From JBBDNV01 sp040877415 (GTDB taxonomy: Bacteria > Planctomycetota > Planctomycetia > Pirellulales > PALSA-1355): 21,417 bases of DNA. The notes under the pieces were generated by a model, which did no database searches, was not told the DNA's origin, and was given only the letters and a program-made list of their open reading frames with translations. This document shows positions 1 through 7,158 of the stretch, piece by piece. The stretch spans positions 1 to 21,417 of the forward strand of contig JBBDNV010000101.1 of assembly GCA_040877415.1 (NCBI GenBank), read 5' to 3'. The position numbers and the translations under genes are program-made. Within the stretch, counting starts at the first letter, position 1, and every line of letters begins with the position of its first letter.

Positions 1-306
1 GACCACGTGATCTGGGGCACCGACTGCCTATGGTGGGGCTCGCCGCAGTGGGCCATCGACGCCTTCAAACGGTTCCAGATCACCGACGACATGTGCGAGA
101 AGTTCGGCTACACGAAATTGACCAAGGAAGACAAAGCCAAGATCTTCGGCTTGAACGCGGCCAAACTCTACGGGATCGACGCGAACGAAAAGCGCAAAAA
201 CATCCCCAAGGATGAACTGTCAAAGCTGAAGGTTGCGTATCAAGAGATGGGCGGCCTGCGCGAAAACGCCGCCTACGGCTGGGTGCGCGACGACGTGAAC
301 GCGTAA
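1..306 (+). CDS. Amidohydrolase family protein, C-terminal fragment (5' truncated by window edge)
   Basis: The reading frame is open from the first base, so only the last 101 residues are present and the start lies outside the window. The visible part reads DHVIWGTDCLWWGSPQW at its beginning; the GTD triplet resembles the late strand of the amidohydrolase TIM barrel that provides the conserved metal-binding or catalytic aspartate. The segment KIFGLNAAKLYGID is the usual helix near the end of amidohydrolase_2 (PF04909) domains. Enzymes of this family hydrolyse or decarboxylate small metabolites, but the substrate cannot be read from this fragment. No signal peptide can be judged. The GTG near base 7 is an internal valine codon, not a start. 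The family call rests on the two motifs and is fairly secure; the function within the family is unknown. Confidence 0.72.
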   Translation, partial: DHVIWGTDCLWWGSPQWAIDAFKRFQITDDMCEKFGYTKLTKEDKAKIFGLNAAKLYGIDANEKRKNIPKDELSKLKVAYQEMGGLRENAAYGWVRDDVNA

Positions 307-405
307 GTCTCCACGAATCGAACGCGGCGCAGGTTGACGCTTGACTCACCTTGCGCCGCGTTTCCTTTTCACGCGCGCTTGTGCCCGCTCGGGAGGAAGG
401 GGAAC

Positions 406-1452
406 GTGAAGGTCCGGCTCGGTCGACGGCTGACGGTTTTTCCCGCCGCTGCGCTCGCTCTGGCGGCAATTGCTCTGGCGGCTGCGCTGGCGGTGCGCGC
501 GGGTGCAGCGGCGCGATTGTGGGCGGCGCCGCCGGCGGGCGGTGAAAAGCGGCTCGACCCCGCCGCCTGGGGCAGCGACCACGTCGGCCAACCGGTTCCG
601 CAATTTATGGAAAGCGGCGAGTGCCTGTTTTGCCATCGCAACGAAGTCGGCGGCACCTGGCAAACCAACAAGCACAACCGCACGATCCGCGACGCCGAAG
701 CCGGCGAGCCGGCCATGCGGGCGCTCGCCGCCGAACCGAAAACGCGCGATCTGGCCGACGAAGTCGAGCTCATCCTGGGCGACACCCGGGCACAAAAGTT
801 CCTGAAGCGCTCGGCGGCCTACGGCAAAGTGGACCTGCTTTCCGCCGGCGCGTCATTCGGCCGCGGCCGCCGCGCGAGAATCGACGCGCCCGAAACACCG
901 CGTTGGGACGCCGAAACGTTTGCCGCCGAGTGTGCCGGCTGCCACGCCACGGCGGTCAATCCCCGCACGCACGCCTTTGCCACCGTCTCGCTCGATTGTT
1001 TCACCTGCCACGGCAACGCGCCGGACGAGCACACCGACGACCCGAAGCTGATGCTGCTGGCCAAGGCGCGCAACGATTCGCCCGCGGTCGTCACGTCGAT
1101 CTGCGCCAGTTGCCACGTTCGCGTCGGCAAGTCGAAGGTGACCGGCCTCGCGTATCCGACGAACTTCGTGGCCGGCGACAACCTGTTCAAGGATTTTCAG
1201 GTCGACTGGAACGTGGCCGACGACCCTAAGCTCAACCCGGCCGATCGGCACGTGATGGACAACGTGCGCGACGTGGCGCTCTACGGCCGGGAGTCGACGA
1301 CCTGCCTAAGCTGCCACGACGTGCACACCGGATCGAGCAAGAAGCACCGCGATTTGCCAACGGTGCAATATTGCCGGCACTGCCACGACCCGGGTAATCC
1401 CATCAAGGGGCACAAGAACTACGAAGTGCACAGCGATCGCTGCCGCTACTAA
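406..1452 (+). CDS. Exported multiheme cytochrome c (six CXXCH motifs)
   Basis: The protein has 348 residues. GTG at 406 is chosen because GGAGGAAGG ends about six bases upstream; a longer in-frame start (TTG at 334) has no ribosome site and would bury the signal. Residues 1-37 form a basic N-terminus and an alanine-rich hydrophobic helix, a Sec signal peptide or membrane anchor. Six haem-binding CXXCH motifs are visible: CLFCH 73-77, CAGCH 176-180, CFTCH 198-202, CASCH 233-237, CLSCH 300-304 and CRHCH 323-327. Additional histidines (for example in HDVH) could serve as distal ligands. The arrangement suits a periplasmic electron carrier or a c554/NrfB-like multihaem protein. No catalytic partner lies next to it; the upstream neighbour is an amidohydrolase on the same strand, about 100 bp away. 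The redox partner is unknown. Confidence 0.85.
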   Translation: MKVRLGRRLTVFPAAALALAAIALAAALAVRAGAAARLWAAPPAGGEKRLDPAAWGSDHVGQPVPQFMESGECLFCHRNEVGGTWQTNKHNRTIRDAEAGEPAMRALAAEPKTRDLADEVELILGDTRAQKFLKRSAAYGKVDLLSAGASFGRGRRARIDAPETPRWDAETFAAECAGCHATAVNPRTHAFATVSLDCFTCHGNAPDEHTDDPKLMLLAKARNDSPAVVTSICASCHVRVGKSKVTGLAYPTNFVAGDNLFKDFQVDWNVADDPKLNPADRHVMDNVRDVALYGRESTTCLSCHDVHTGSSKKHRDLPTVQYCRHCHDPGNPIKGHKNYEVHSDRCRY

Positions 1453-1453
1453 G

Positions 1454-1511
1454 GTAGCTGAATTCGCAAGAATTCAGATCGGTCAGGCTGAATTCTTGCG
1501 AATTCAGCTAC
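1454..1511. repeat. Nested inverted repeat between convergent genes, possible bidirectional terminator
   Basis: The arms 1454-1477 and 1488-1511 are perfect 24-base reverse complements separated by 10 bases. Each arm is itself a hairpin: CTGAATTC-GCAA-GAATTCAG in the left arm and the complementary loop TTGC in the right. The element lies directly after the cytochrome stop codon and before the end of the convergent 97-aa gene, a position suited to stopping transcription from both sides. There is no U tract, so it may instead be a dispersed repeat or a small mobile palindrome. Confidence 0.75.
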
Positions 1512-1527
1512 TTTCCGGCGCGAGGGT

Positions 1528-1821
1528 CTATGACTTCTTGTTGGCGAAGCGGAAGCGGATGTGCTCGACGAGCACGCGGCGATATTCGTCGATCTCCACG
1601 TCGCGTTCGCTGCAAGTCAAAAACAGCGTGCCGTCGTCGCGGAAGTCGCCGTCCCACGCCATCACGACGTCGTCGGTCCAGTTCGGCCGGTACTCGGCCA
1701 GTTTCTCCTCCGACATGCGGCTGAAGTGGGACCGCAGGTTGACGTCGGTTTCGTCCATGGCCATGCCGGTCGGCAGGATCTCGTAATTGATGTCGGCCCG
1801 GGCTTTCGGGTCGTCGTTCAT
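1528..1821 (-). CDS. Hypothetical protein, 97 aa
   Basis: I do not recognise this family. The ATG at 1821 is chosen over a GTG at 1839 because GCGAGGAC precedes it at a normal distance. The product is small, acidic and soluble, with no signal peptide or membrane segment. It reads MNDDPKARADINYEILPTGM at the start and ends in a basic tail with FRFANKKS. A middle segment (DDVVMAWDGDFRDDGTLFL) is rich in aspartate and aromatic residues. It is transcribed convergently to the cytochrome gene and lies downstream, on the same strand, of the lipoprotein gene, separated from it by two copies of a hairpin repeat. Codon use is GC-rich like its neighbours, which supports a real gene, but no function can be given. 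Confidence 0.6.
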   Translation of the reverse strand: MNDDPKARADINYEILPTGMAMDETDVNLRSHFSRMSEEKLAEYRPNWTDDVVMAWDGDFRDDGTLFLTCSERDVEIDEYRRVLVEHIRFRFANKKS

Positions 1822-1848
1822 CGTGTCCTCGCTTTCCACCGTACGCGT

Positions 1849-1885
1849 CGAAAAGAGTCGGTCCGTTTATTGTAAGCGGCGCGCC
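1849..1885 (-). repeat. Hairpin repeat, copy 1 (37 bp)
   Basis: This copy matches 1921-1957 at 35 of 37 positions, in the same orientation, 72 bp apart. On the minus strand it holds a near-palindromic core, CCGCTTACAATAAACGG, followed by a short pyrimidine run with TCTTTT. In this copy one pair of the stem is C-A on the minus strand but G-U on the plus strand. It sits just upstream of the 97-aa gene. Confidence 0.75.
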
Positions 1886-1920
1886 GCGAGTGTTTAGCCC
1901 CAGGAGAATCGCTCCGGGCG

Positions 1921-1957
1921 CGAAAAGAGTCGGTCCGCTTATTGTAAGCGGTGCGCC
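1921..1957 (-). repeat. Hairpin repeat, copy 2 (37 bp), terminator-like
   Basis: On the minus strand the core CCGCTTACAATAAGCGG forms a perfect 7-bp stem with a CAA loop, and TCTTTT follows a few bases later. It lies 23 bp past the stop codon of the minus-strand lipoprotein gene, where a terminator would be expected. The spacing between the stem and the T run is longer than in a classical intrinsic terminator, so a repeat-element role is equally possible. Confidence 0.7.
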
Positions 1958-1979
1958 GGCGCGGGAACACACCCCGCCA

Positions 1980-3125
1980 TCATCGTTCGGAGCTTTGCGA
2001 ATCGGCGGCTGGCTGAGCGGCCACGCTTTCGTCCGCCTGGCTGGGCACGAGCGGTTTGCCGGGGCCGAATCGCCGGGTGCGATAGAGCGCTAAGCCGTGG
2101 ACCGCGTGATACAAGGCGCCGCATTCCAGATCGTAATTCCGGGTCTTTTCCAAACAGTCGAGCAAGTGTACGACGGCCCGCGTGACCCACGCCTGGCGGA
2201 TCTGATCATCGTCGAGCGCCACCATCAGGAACTCCAATACGTGGCCCGACGAACTGATGCGCCCGTCGATCTCGGCGCTGGCCGCCGCGCGGGAAAAGTA
2301 GTTCGTCGAAAAGCTGCCGTCGGGCTGTTGAAACTCTCGGGCGGAGGCCGCGGCGTCGCGAATCTTCTTGTCCGCCTGTTCCCACGTGCCCTTGGGGTCG
2401 CCGTTCAACTCGCCTCCTTCGTCCAGATAGCGATTTCGGGCCCGCGTCAGGGCATACAGGCGATGGGTTCCGCCGCAGGGGCTGTCGGCCAGGTTTTGGG
2501 CGGTTTCCATGCGCACGATCCGGTCGATGTTCCACTCGGAACCGTCCTTGGCGGTCCACCTGGCATCCAAGGGCAGGTAACTTCCAAGGGCCATCAACGT
2601 CCAGGTGGCTTCCATCCCGTCGTAAATGTCCCACTGAGCCTGGGTCACGAGATCGTTCACGGTGTAGGTCGAATCGCCGACCTTGATCGGCTGGTCGATC
2701 GCAATTCCGCATTGCGACAAGTAGCCGAGCCATTGATCTTCGTGTCCTTGTCCCATTTTGGAACCGGCATCGAGGACCGCTTCCAGCCCATGATCGCCTT
2801 TGCGCAGCACCCAACCGCGCAACGAGCCTCCGTGGAGCAGATAGTCGATCGCGGAGACGAGCTGGCCATCGTGATAAATCTGAAAGTCGCGCCCATAGGC
2901 CAACGCGCCGTGCACGATCTGCCAGGCTGCCTGGTCCTTGCTGTTTAAGTGCCGATCGGTGTACGTAAACTCGATCGCCCGGTCCACTCGGTCGCGCAGT
3001 TGCGCGTCGCTGGGTAATGGGGCTTGGGGAATTTGAGGCTCGGGCTTGCTGCACCCACCGGCGGCCCAAAGTCCCAAGCCGAACAAAACCGCGGTCCAAC
3101 TCGCACGACGGCGCCGTTCGCCCAT
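1980..3125 (-). CDS. Exported lipoprotein of unknown function, 381 aa
   Basis: The start at 3125 is chosen because TTAGGAGA stands at a good distance upstream and because it gives a textbook lipoprotein signal: MGERRRR, a hydrophobic stretch to residue 20, then the lipobox AAGGC with the lipidated cysteine at 25. Longer starts near 3158 have no ribosome site and spoil the signal. After a proline-rich linker the protein is mostly helical. It includes the segment FQQPDGSFSTNYF, which recalls the QxxDGSF pattern of alpha/alpha-toroid repeats (prenyltransferase, terpene cyclase and squalene cyclase-like folds). That resemblance is weak and no catalytic aspartate motif is visible. The C-terminal 25 residues are low-complexity. 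The gene is divergent from the histidine kinase. The cellular location is confident; the role is unknown. Confidence 0.8.
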   Translation of the reverse strand: MGERRRRASWTAVLFGLGLWAAGGCSKPEPQIPQAPLPSDAQLRDRVDRAIEFTYTDRHLNSKDQAAWQIVHGALAYGRDFQIYHDGQLVSAIDYLLHGGSLRGWVLRKGDHGLEAVLDAGSKMGQGHEDQWLGYLSQCGIAIDQPIKVGDSTYTVNDLVTQAQWDIYDGMEATWTLMALGSYLPLDARWTAKDGSEWNIDRIVRMETAQNLADSPCGGTHRLYALTRARNRYLDEGGELNGDPKGTWEQADKKIRDAAASAREFQQPDGSFSTNYFSRAAASAEIDGRISSSGHVLEFLMVALDDDQIRQAWVTRAVVHLLDCLEKTRNYDLECGALYHAVHGLALYRTRRFGPGKPLVPSQADESVAAQPAADSQSSER

Positions 3126-3343
3126 GACTGAATGTCTCCTAAGAATGTTGGCCATCAATAGCCGCCGACTTTTTCGGACGGGAGGTCTGGGGCGTCTTTG
3201 CGGGTTTTACGCTCCCCGCGCAGGCCGCGCTATGACCGCGACTGTGGTTGTGTTTTAAGCTTTTCGGCATTTCGTCGCAATGTTTTGGATAAAAAACGCG
3301 AGATACAGAAAATACAAAGACTTTTACGGTCGTGTGTCGATGA
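3126..3343. promoter_or_regulatory. AT-rich divergent intergenic region
   Basis: These 218 bp separate the divergent lipoprotein and histidine kinase genes. The part from about 3248 to 3325 is far richer in A and T than the surroundings, including runs such as GGATAAAAAAC and GAAAATACAAAG. A loose sigma-70-like pair on the plus strand, TTGGAT at 3285 and GAAAAT at 3308 with a 17-bp spacer, could serve the kinase gene. The match is poor. I see no gene here. Confidence 0.35.
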
Positions 3344-4858
3344 ATGCCATTGGCAGCGATTTTAGGCTTGAACAATCCGCGCTGGCTTCTGATTCTTATG
3401 CACCGCCGTATCGCGCCGTTGCACCCTGGCGGACCGAGCGACCGCCGACGACTGATGCTGTTCTCGACGGCCATTCTGTGCGCCGTTTCGCTGGCGGCGA
3501 CCGTGATGTCCGCGTTTCACTTTCGGGCTGCGTCGAATTGGCGAATCGCAACGGCGGCCGAGTCTTCCATCGCCGCGGTCGGCCGAAGTTTTGACGATTC
3601 GGGCGACGCCTGGCGCCGCTCGATGCTCGCCGCCGTCGGCGAAACGCTCGTGCTGGTGATCGCGGGCGGCGCGCTGTTGGTGCGGGTCTGCAATCCCTTT
3701 ATTCGCCGGCTGGAGGAAAGCGACGCGCGCCTTCGCGCGATTGTCTCCACCGCCGGCGACGGCATCATTACGCTCGACGAACGCGGCACGATCAATTCCT
3801 TCAATCAGGCCGCCGAGCGGATGTTCTGCCGCCGCGAATCAGACATGCTGGGGCGCAACCTCGGTGAGCTGATCCTGCTCTCCTCGGGACTAAGCTTCAC
3901 GCGCGAGCTGGCGGCGTGCCGCGGGAACGACTGTCATGCGAGCCAAAAGGCCCTCGGCCGCGTCGGCGACACGCTGTTGCCGGTCGAGCTGTCGTTGAGC
4001 CGGGTATCCTCTGGCGAGCCGGCGCTGTTCACCGTGATCGTGCGCGATACGACGGAGCGCGAAACGACACAGCAACGCCTGCGCCTGCAAATGCTCAAGC
4101 TCGAGGAAGTCAAGGAGAGGCTCGAAGCGAAGGCCGCGGAACTGGCCAAAACCAACCGCGACCTGGACGATTTCACGTACATCGCCTCGCACGATCTCAA
4201 GGAGCCCTTGCGCGGCATCAGCGCCTACTGCCAGATCCTGCTCGAGGACTACGCCGAAAAACTCGACGCCGACGGGCTGCGCCGCCTGCAAGCGCTGGTC
4301 GGATTGTGCCAGCGGCTGGGACGGTTGATCGACGACGTGCTCACCTATTCGCAGATCGGCCGCCGAGAGCCCGAGGCGCTGGACGCCGATCTGGGCGAGG
4401 TCGTTGCCGACGTGCTTGCGACGCTCGGCCCGGCCATCGACGAGCGGCGCGCGCGCGTGCGCGTGAAAGGCCGGCTTTTCAGGCTTTCGGCCGACCGCGT
4501 GTGGGTCGGCGAAGTCTTCCGCAACCTGATCGCCAACGCGCTGAAATTCAACGACAGCGCGCGGCCGAGGGTCGAGATCGGCTCGCCGGACGGCGAAACC
4601 ATCTACGTGCGCGACAACGGCATCGGCATCGCCCCCTGCCACCACGAGGCGATTTTTGCCATGTTCCGCCGCCTGCATGGCCGGGGCAAGTATGAAGGAA
4701 CCGGGGCGGGCCTCTCCTTCGTGCGAAAAATCGTGGAGGCTCACGGCGGACGCGTGTGGGTCAAGTCGCGCCCAGGACACGGATCCACCTTCTATTTCAC
4801 CCTCTCGCCAGGATCGAAAAGTGCCTCCGAAGAACCTGCCCCTCGTGCTGTTGGTTGA
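3344..4858 (+). CDS. Membrane-bound PAS sensor histidine kinase
   Basis: The protein has 504 residues and is a complete sensor kinase. Two hydrophobic helices (about 38-58 and 94-115) enclose a short extracytoplasmic loop. A PAS domain follows (about 124-240, with DGIITLDERGTINSFNQAA), then a coiled-coil linker to 275. The HisKA segment FTYIASHDLKEPLRGIS carries the phosphoacceptor His283 and is of the bacteriophytochrome-type HisKA found in kinases that work with Rcp-like regulators. The HATPase domain shows the N box (FRNLIANALKF, Asn394 and Asn398), DNGIGIA (424-430) and GTGAGLSF (452-459). All catalytic residues appear intact. The start is uncertain: ATG at 3344 lacks a clear ribosome site, and ATG at 3398 or 3455 would also keep both helices. 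The stop lies 38 bases inside the next gene. The signal sensed is unknown. Confidence 0.88.
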   Translation: MPLAAILGLNNPRWLLILMHRRIAPLHPGGPSDRRRLMLFSTAILCAVSLAATVMSAFHFRAASNWRIATAAESSIAAVGRSFDDSGDAWRRSMLAAVGETLVLVIAGGALLVRVCNPFIRRLEESDARLRAIVSTAGDGIITLDERGTINSFNQAAERMFCRRESDMLGRNLGELILLSSGLSFTRELAACRGNDCHASQKALGRVGDTLLPVELSLSRVSSGEPALFTVIVRDTTERETTQQRLRLQMLKLEEVKERLEAKAAELAKTNRDLDDFTYIASHDLKEPLRGISAYCQILLEDYAEKLDADGLRRLQALVGLCQRLGRLIDDVLTYSQIGRREPEALDADLGEVVADVLATLGPAIDERRARVRVKGRLFRLSADRVWVGEVFRNLIANALKFNDSARPRVEIGSPDGETIYVRDNGIGIAPCHHEAIFAMFRRLHGRGKYEGTGAGLSFVRKIVEAHGGRVWVKSRPGHGSTFYFTLSPGSKSASEEPAPRAVG

Positions 4859-5294
4859 AGACAGCCCCGACGACGTCGATTTCGCCCGCCGGGCATTGGC
4901 CACTAGCGGCCTGCCGCTGCGGTTGGTCGTGGCCGAACGGGGAGAAGACGCCCTGGCGCTATTGCGCGCGCCCGGTGAAAATGCGGCCGGCGCGGCGGTG
5001 CGGCCGGCGCTTGTGCTGTTGGACCTGAACACTCCGGGCACTTCGGGGCGCGAGCTTGTGGCGCTTGTCAAATCCGACCCCGAGCTTCGCGCCATTCCCG
5101 TGGTGGTTCTGTCCACGTCGGCCCATCGCTCGGACATCGAACACTGCTACCGCTCGGGGGCCAATAGCTATCACACCAAGCCCGACGATTTTGGCCGTTA
5201 TCAAGAAATGTTACGGCAAATCGTCGCATACTGGCTGGATGCCGTCGTGCTGCCGGCGAGCACGATGGTCGAGGCCGGCGCAGGTCTCGCTTGA
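4821..5294 (+). CDS. CheY/Rcp-like response regulator (receiver domain only)
   Basis: The protein has 157 residues and consists of one receiver domain with no DNA-binding output. GTG at 4821 is the start because AGGA lies eight bases upstream and the domain begins at once with NLPLVLLVEDSPDD. Acidic pocket residues are Glu13, Asp14 and Asp17, the phosphoacceptor is Asp68 (VLLDLNTPG), the switch residue lies in VVVLSTS (97-100) and the conserved lysine is Lys120 in HTKPDD. The pattern EDSPDD and DLNTPGTSGRELV matches Rcp1-type regulators that pair with phytochrome-like kinases. The gene overlaps the kinase by 38 bases in another frame, implying translational coupling and a cognate pair. The output probably runs through protein-protein contact. 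Confidence 0.88.
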   Translation: MPPKNLPLVLLVEDSPDDVDFARRALATSGLPLRLVVAERGEDALALLRAPGENAAGAAVRPALVLLDLNTPGTSGRELVALVKSDPELRAIPVVVLSTSAHRSDIEHCYRSGANSYHTKPDDFGRYQEMLRQIVAYWLDAVVLPASTMVEAGAGLA

Positions 5295-5322
5295 AGCCGC
5301 GCAGGCGGCACTTTGCGGCTTT
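5294..5322 (+). terminator. Candidate terminator after the two-component pair
   Basis: AAGCCGC (5294-5300) can pair with GCGGCTT (5315-5321), and an inner GCCGC-GCAG-GCGGC hairpin is an alternative. Only a very short T run follows. The position right at the stop codon of the response regulator is suitable, but the signal is weak. Confidence 0.3.
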
Positions 5323-5381
5323 CCCGCAGGCAGCCGCCCAAACGGGGGACGTCGGACGAGAACCGCGAACCCTTTTTCGCG

Positions 5382-5387
5382 TATAAA
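5382..5387 (+). promoter_or_regulatory. Possible -10 box upstream of the metallopeptidase gene
   Basis: TATAAA stands in a small AT-rich patch within the 204-bp gap before the metallopeptidase gene. No convincing -35 hexamer lies 16-18 bp upstream. Apart from this box and the hairpin near 5294 I see nothing else in this gap. Confidence 0.2.
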
Positions 5388-5498
5388 TAACGATGCCATC
5401 GATGGCCCCCCGGCCGGTGCGGCGCGTAAACTTATCAGTCCAGCCGGCACCTTCGCCTTGGCTGTGCCAGATGCGCTTGAGTAAGGAACGAGCAAAAC

Positions 5499-6182
5499 AT
5501 GTTCTACTTTGACCCTGTTTACCTGGTGTTTCTGGCCCCGGGGCTGCTTTTGGCACTTTGGGCCCAGATGCGGGTTCGGACGACGTACGCTCAGGCACAA
5601 GCGCAGCCCGCTCCGTTGAGCGGCGCCGCGGCCGCGCGCCATATCCTCGATTCGGCCGGACTGCAAAACGTCGAAATTGAACAGATTCCCGGCAAGTTGT
5701 CGGACCACTACGATCCGCGGGCCAAGGTGTTGCGATTGAGTCCCGAGGTCTATCAGGGGCGCACTTTGGCGGCGGTGGGGATTGCCGCGCACGAATCGGG
5801 CCACGCGCTGCAAGACGCGCACGCCTACGCGCCTTTGCACATTCGCAACGCCGCCGTGCCGGCCGCCAGTTTTGGCAGCGGCATCGGCATTTGGATGGTC
5901 GTGCTGGGTTACATTTTCCACTTTGGGTTAGTGGCCTGGATCGGCCTGGGGCTGTTTGCCTGCGTGGTTTTCTTCCAACTGGTCAACTTGCCGGTGGAGT
6001 TCAACGCCAGCTCGCGGGCCAAGGCCCAGTTGATTTCCCTGGGGATTGTGCCGCCCGACGAGATGACTTACGTCAACCAGGTACTCAACGCCGCCGCGTG
6101 GACGTACGTGGCCGCCACGCTGCAGTCGATCATGATCCTGTTGTACTATCTCGTGCTGCTCAGCGGCGGGCGACGCGACTAG
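5499..6182 (+). CDS. Membrane zinc metallopeptidase, YugP-like (Zn_peptidase_2, PF04298)
   Basis: The protein has 227 residues, the usual length for this family. It starts at ATG 5499 after AAGGAACGAG. A first membrane helix covers about residues 5-22. The region LSDHYDPRAKVLRLSPEVY (68-85) is a family signature, and the zinc-binding HExxH motif is HESGH with His98, Glu99 and His102. Further membrane helices lie at about 119-140, 143-165 and 200-222. The conserved LPVEFNASSRA (164-174) probably supplies the third zinc ligand, Glu167. The active site should sit at the membrane face. The physiological substrate of YugP-type proteins is not established. The gene stands alone between the two-component pair and a membrane protein gene. 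Identification is secure. Confidence 0.92.
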   Translation: MFYFDPVYLVFLAPGLLLALWAQMRVRTTYAQAQAQPAPLSGAAAARHILDSAGLQNVEIEQIPGKLSDHYDPRAKVLRLSPEVYQGRTLAAVGIAAHESGHALQDAHAYAPLHIRNAAVPAASFGSGIGIWMVVLGYIFHFGLVAWIGLGLFACVVFFQLVNLPVEFNASSRAKAQLISLGIVPPDEMTYVNQVLNAAAWTYVAATLQSIMILLYYLVLLSGGRRD

Positions 6183-6186
6183 ACCC

Positions 6187-6212
6187 CAATTGCGTGACAC
6201 AATTGCGTGACG
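6187..6212 (+). repeat. 13-bp tandem repeat
   Basis: CAATTGCGTGACA at 6187 is followed directly by CAATTGCGTGACG at 6200, differing only at the last base. A related CAATTG occurs again near 6224. It lies just after the metallopeptidase stop codon. It could be a regulator site pair or replication slippage. Confidence 0.6.
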
Positions 6213-6374
6213 AGAGTGTCCGGCAATTGGCGCACTTTTGCGTGGCTATCGAACGGCAATAGAGATCGCGACGACGGCGCGGTGCTTGATCGCGAAAAAC
6301 GGCCGGGATAGCATCGCAGTTGACGGCGCTCCCACTCGCCCGGATTGGCGTGGCTTCCTCGATTTTGCCGCCTT

Positions 6375-7115
6375 ATGGCTAATCCCGCACCCATCGAATC
6401 GCTCGACTCCGAAAGCGACCCCCGCATCGAATACCGGTCCGTGGAGCGCTGGGCTTTCGTGGCGTTCTTCCTGGGGTTGTTGTCGCCGCTGGCATTGACC
6501 GCGCCGGTGTTGTGGTTCCTGCCGATTCTCGGCCTGCTCGCCGGCGGCGTGGCGCTCGGCAAAATCCGCCGCGAACCGGGGCGGCCGGGCCGCGTTTTGG
6601 CGCTTGTGGGACTGGCGCTGTCGACGTTCTTTATCGTCTTGCCCGTGGCCCAGATCGTTTCGGCACAATGGCTGCTTCCCCGACAGGCGCGGCCGGTGGC
6701 CGACCAGTTTCTTGAGCATTTGCGCCAGCGCAGCCCCGAGAAGGCGGTCATGCTCCATTGGCTCCCCGATTACCGTCATCCGATGGACGACCAGCGGTGG
6801 TTATTCTTTCGCACCAGCGACGAGGCCAAGGCTGACTTGCGACAGTTCGTCGACGCGCCGGCGATCCGCATGATGTTGGCGCTGGGCGAGAGGGCCCAGG
6901 TGAGCTTTTACAAAACGTCCGGCGCGGGCGCCAGCGGCAACGTGGCGCAGGTCGACTATTGGTATGCCGTCACGTTTACCGATGATGACGGCCGGAAGAA
7001 GACCTACTTTTTCACCGTTCTGCTGGAACGCAAGCCGACACAGGACCCCAATCTGAACCCCTGGCGGGTGCGGGATTTCGGCGGGGGAATCGACCCATCG
7101 AAGGGTTCGAACTGA
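6375..7115 (+). CDS. DUF4190-like membrane protein
   Basis: The protein has 246 residues from ATG 6375. A TTG 30 bases upstream would add residues that look like untranslated sequence; neither start has a clear ribosome site. After about 25 polar residues come two close hydrophobic segments (about 27-46 and 48-63) followed by GKIRREPGRPGRVLALVGL and a third membrane helix (about 73-97). This spacing with a short basic loop is typical of DUF4190 (PF13828) N-terminal domains. The C-terminal 145 residues are soluble and mixed, with alternating strands (VAQVDYWYAVTFTDDDGRKK) ending in a conserved-looking WRVRDFGGGI. The protein probably sits in the membrane with a sizeable soluble domain. Its function is unknown. 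The gene converges with the secreted-protein gene 43 bp downstream. Confidence 0.75.
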   Translation: MANPAPIESLDSESDPRIEYRSVERWAFVAFFLGLLSPLALTAPVLWFLPILGLLAGGVALGKIRREPGRPGRVLALVGLALSTFFIVLPVAQIVSAQWLLPRQARPVADQFLEHLRQRSPEKAVMLHWLPDYRHPMDDQRWLFFRTSDEAKADLRQFVDAPAIRMMLALGERAQVSFYKTSGAGASGNVAQVDYWYAVTFTDDDGRKKTYFFTVLLERKPTQDPNLNPWRVRDFGGGIDPSKGSN

Positions 7116-7158
7116 GGTTGACCGATGCGCGCGGCGCCGCTCGTTTTCGCGTCGCCGA

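Noticed and set aside
334..405. Longer start for the cytochrome gene (TTG at 334)
   Set aside because: No ribosome site; the GTG at 406 has a strong one and gives a proper signal sequence.
1454..1957. Short repeats as a CRISPR array
   Set aside because: There are only two unrelated repeat types, with no regular repeat-spacer series and no cas genes.
2097..2948. Plus-strand open frame (283 codons) opposite the lipoprotein gene
   Set aside because: The minus strand has a ribosome site, a lipobox and consistent codon use; the plus frame shows no domain or start signal.
3139..3474. 111-codon minus-strand frame between the lipoprotein and kinase genes
   Set aside because: It overlaps the kinase start and covers the AT-rich promoter region; no ribosome site or protein-like pattern.
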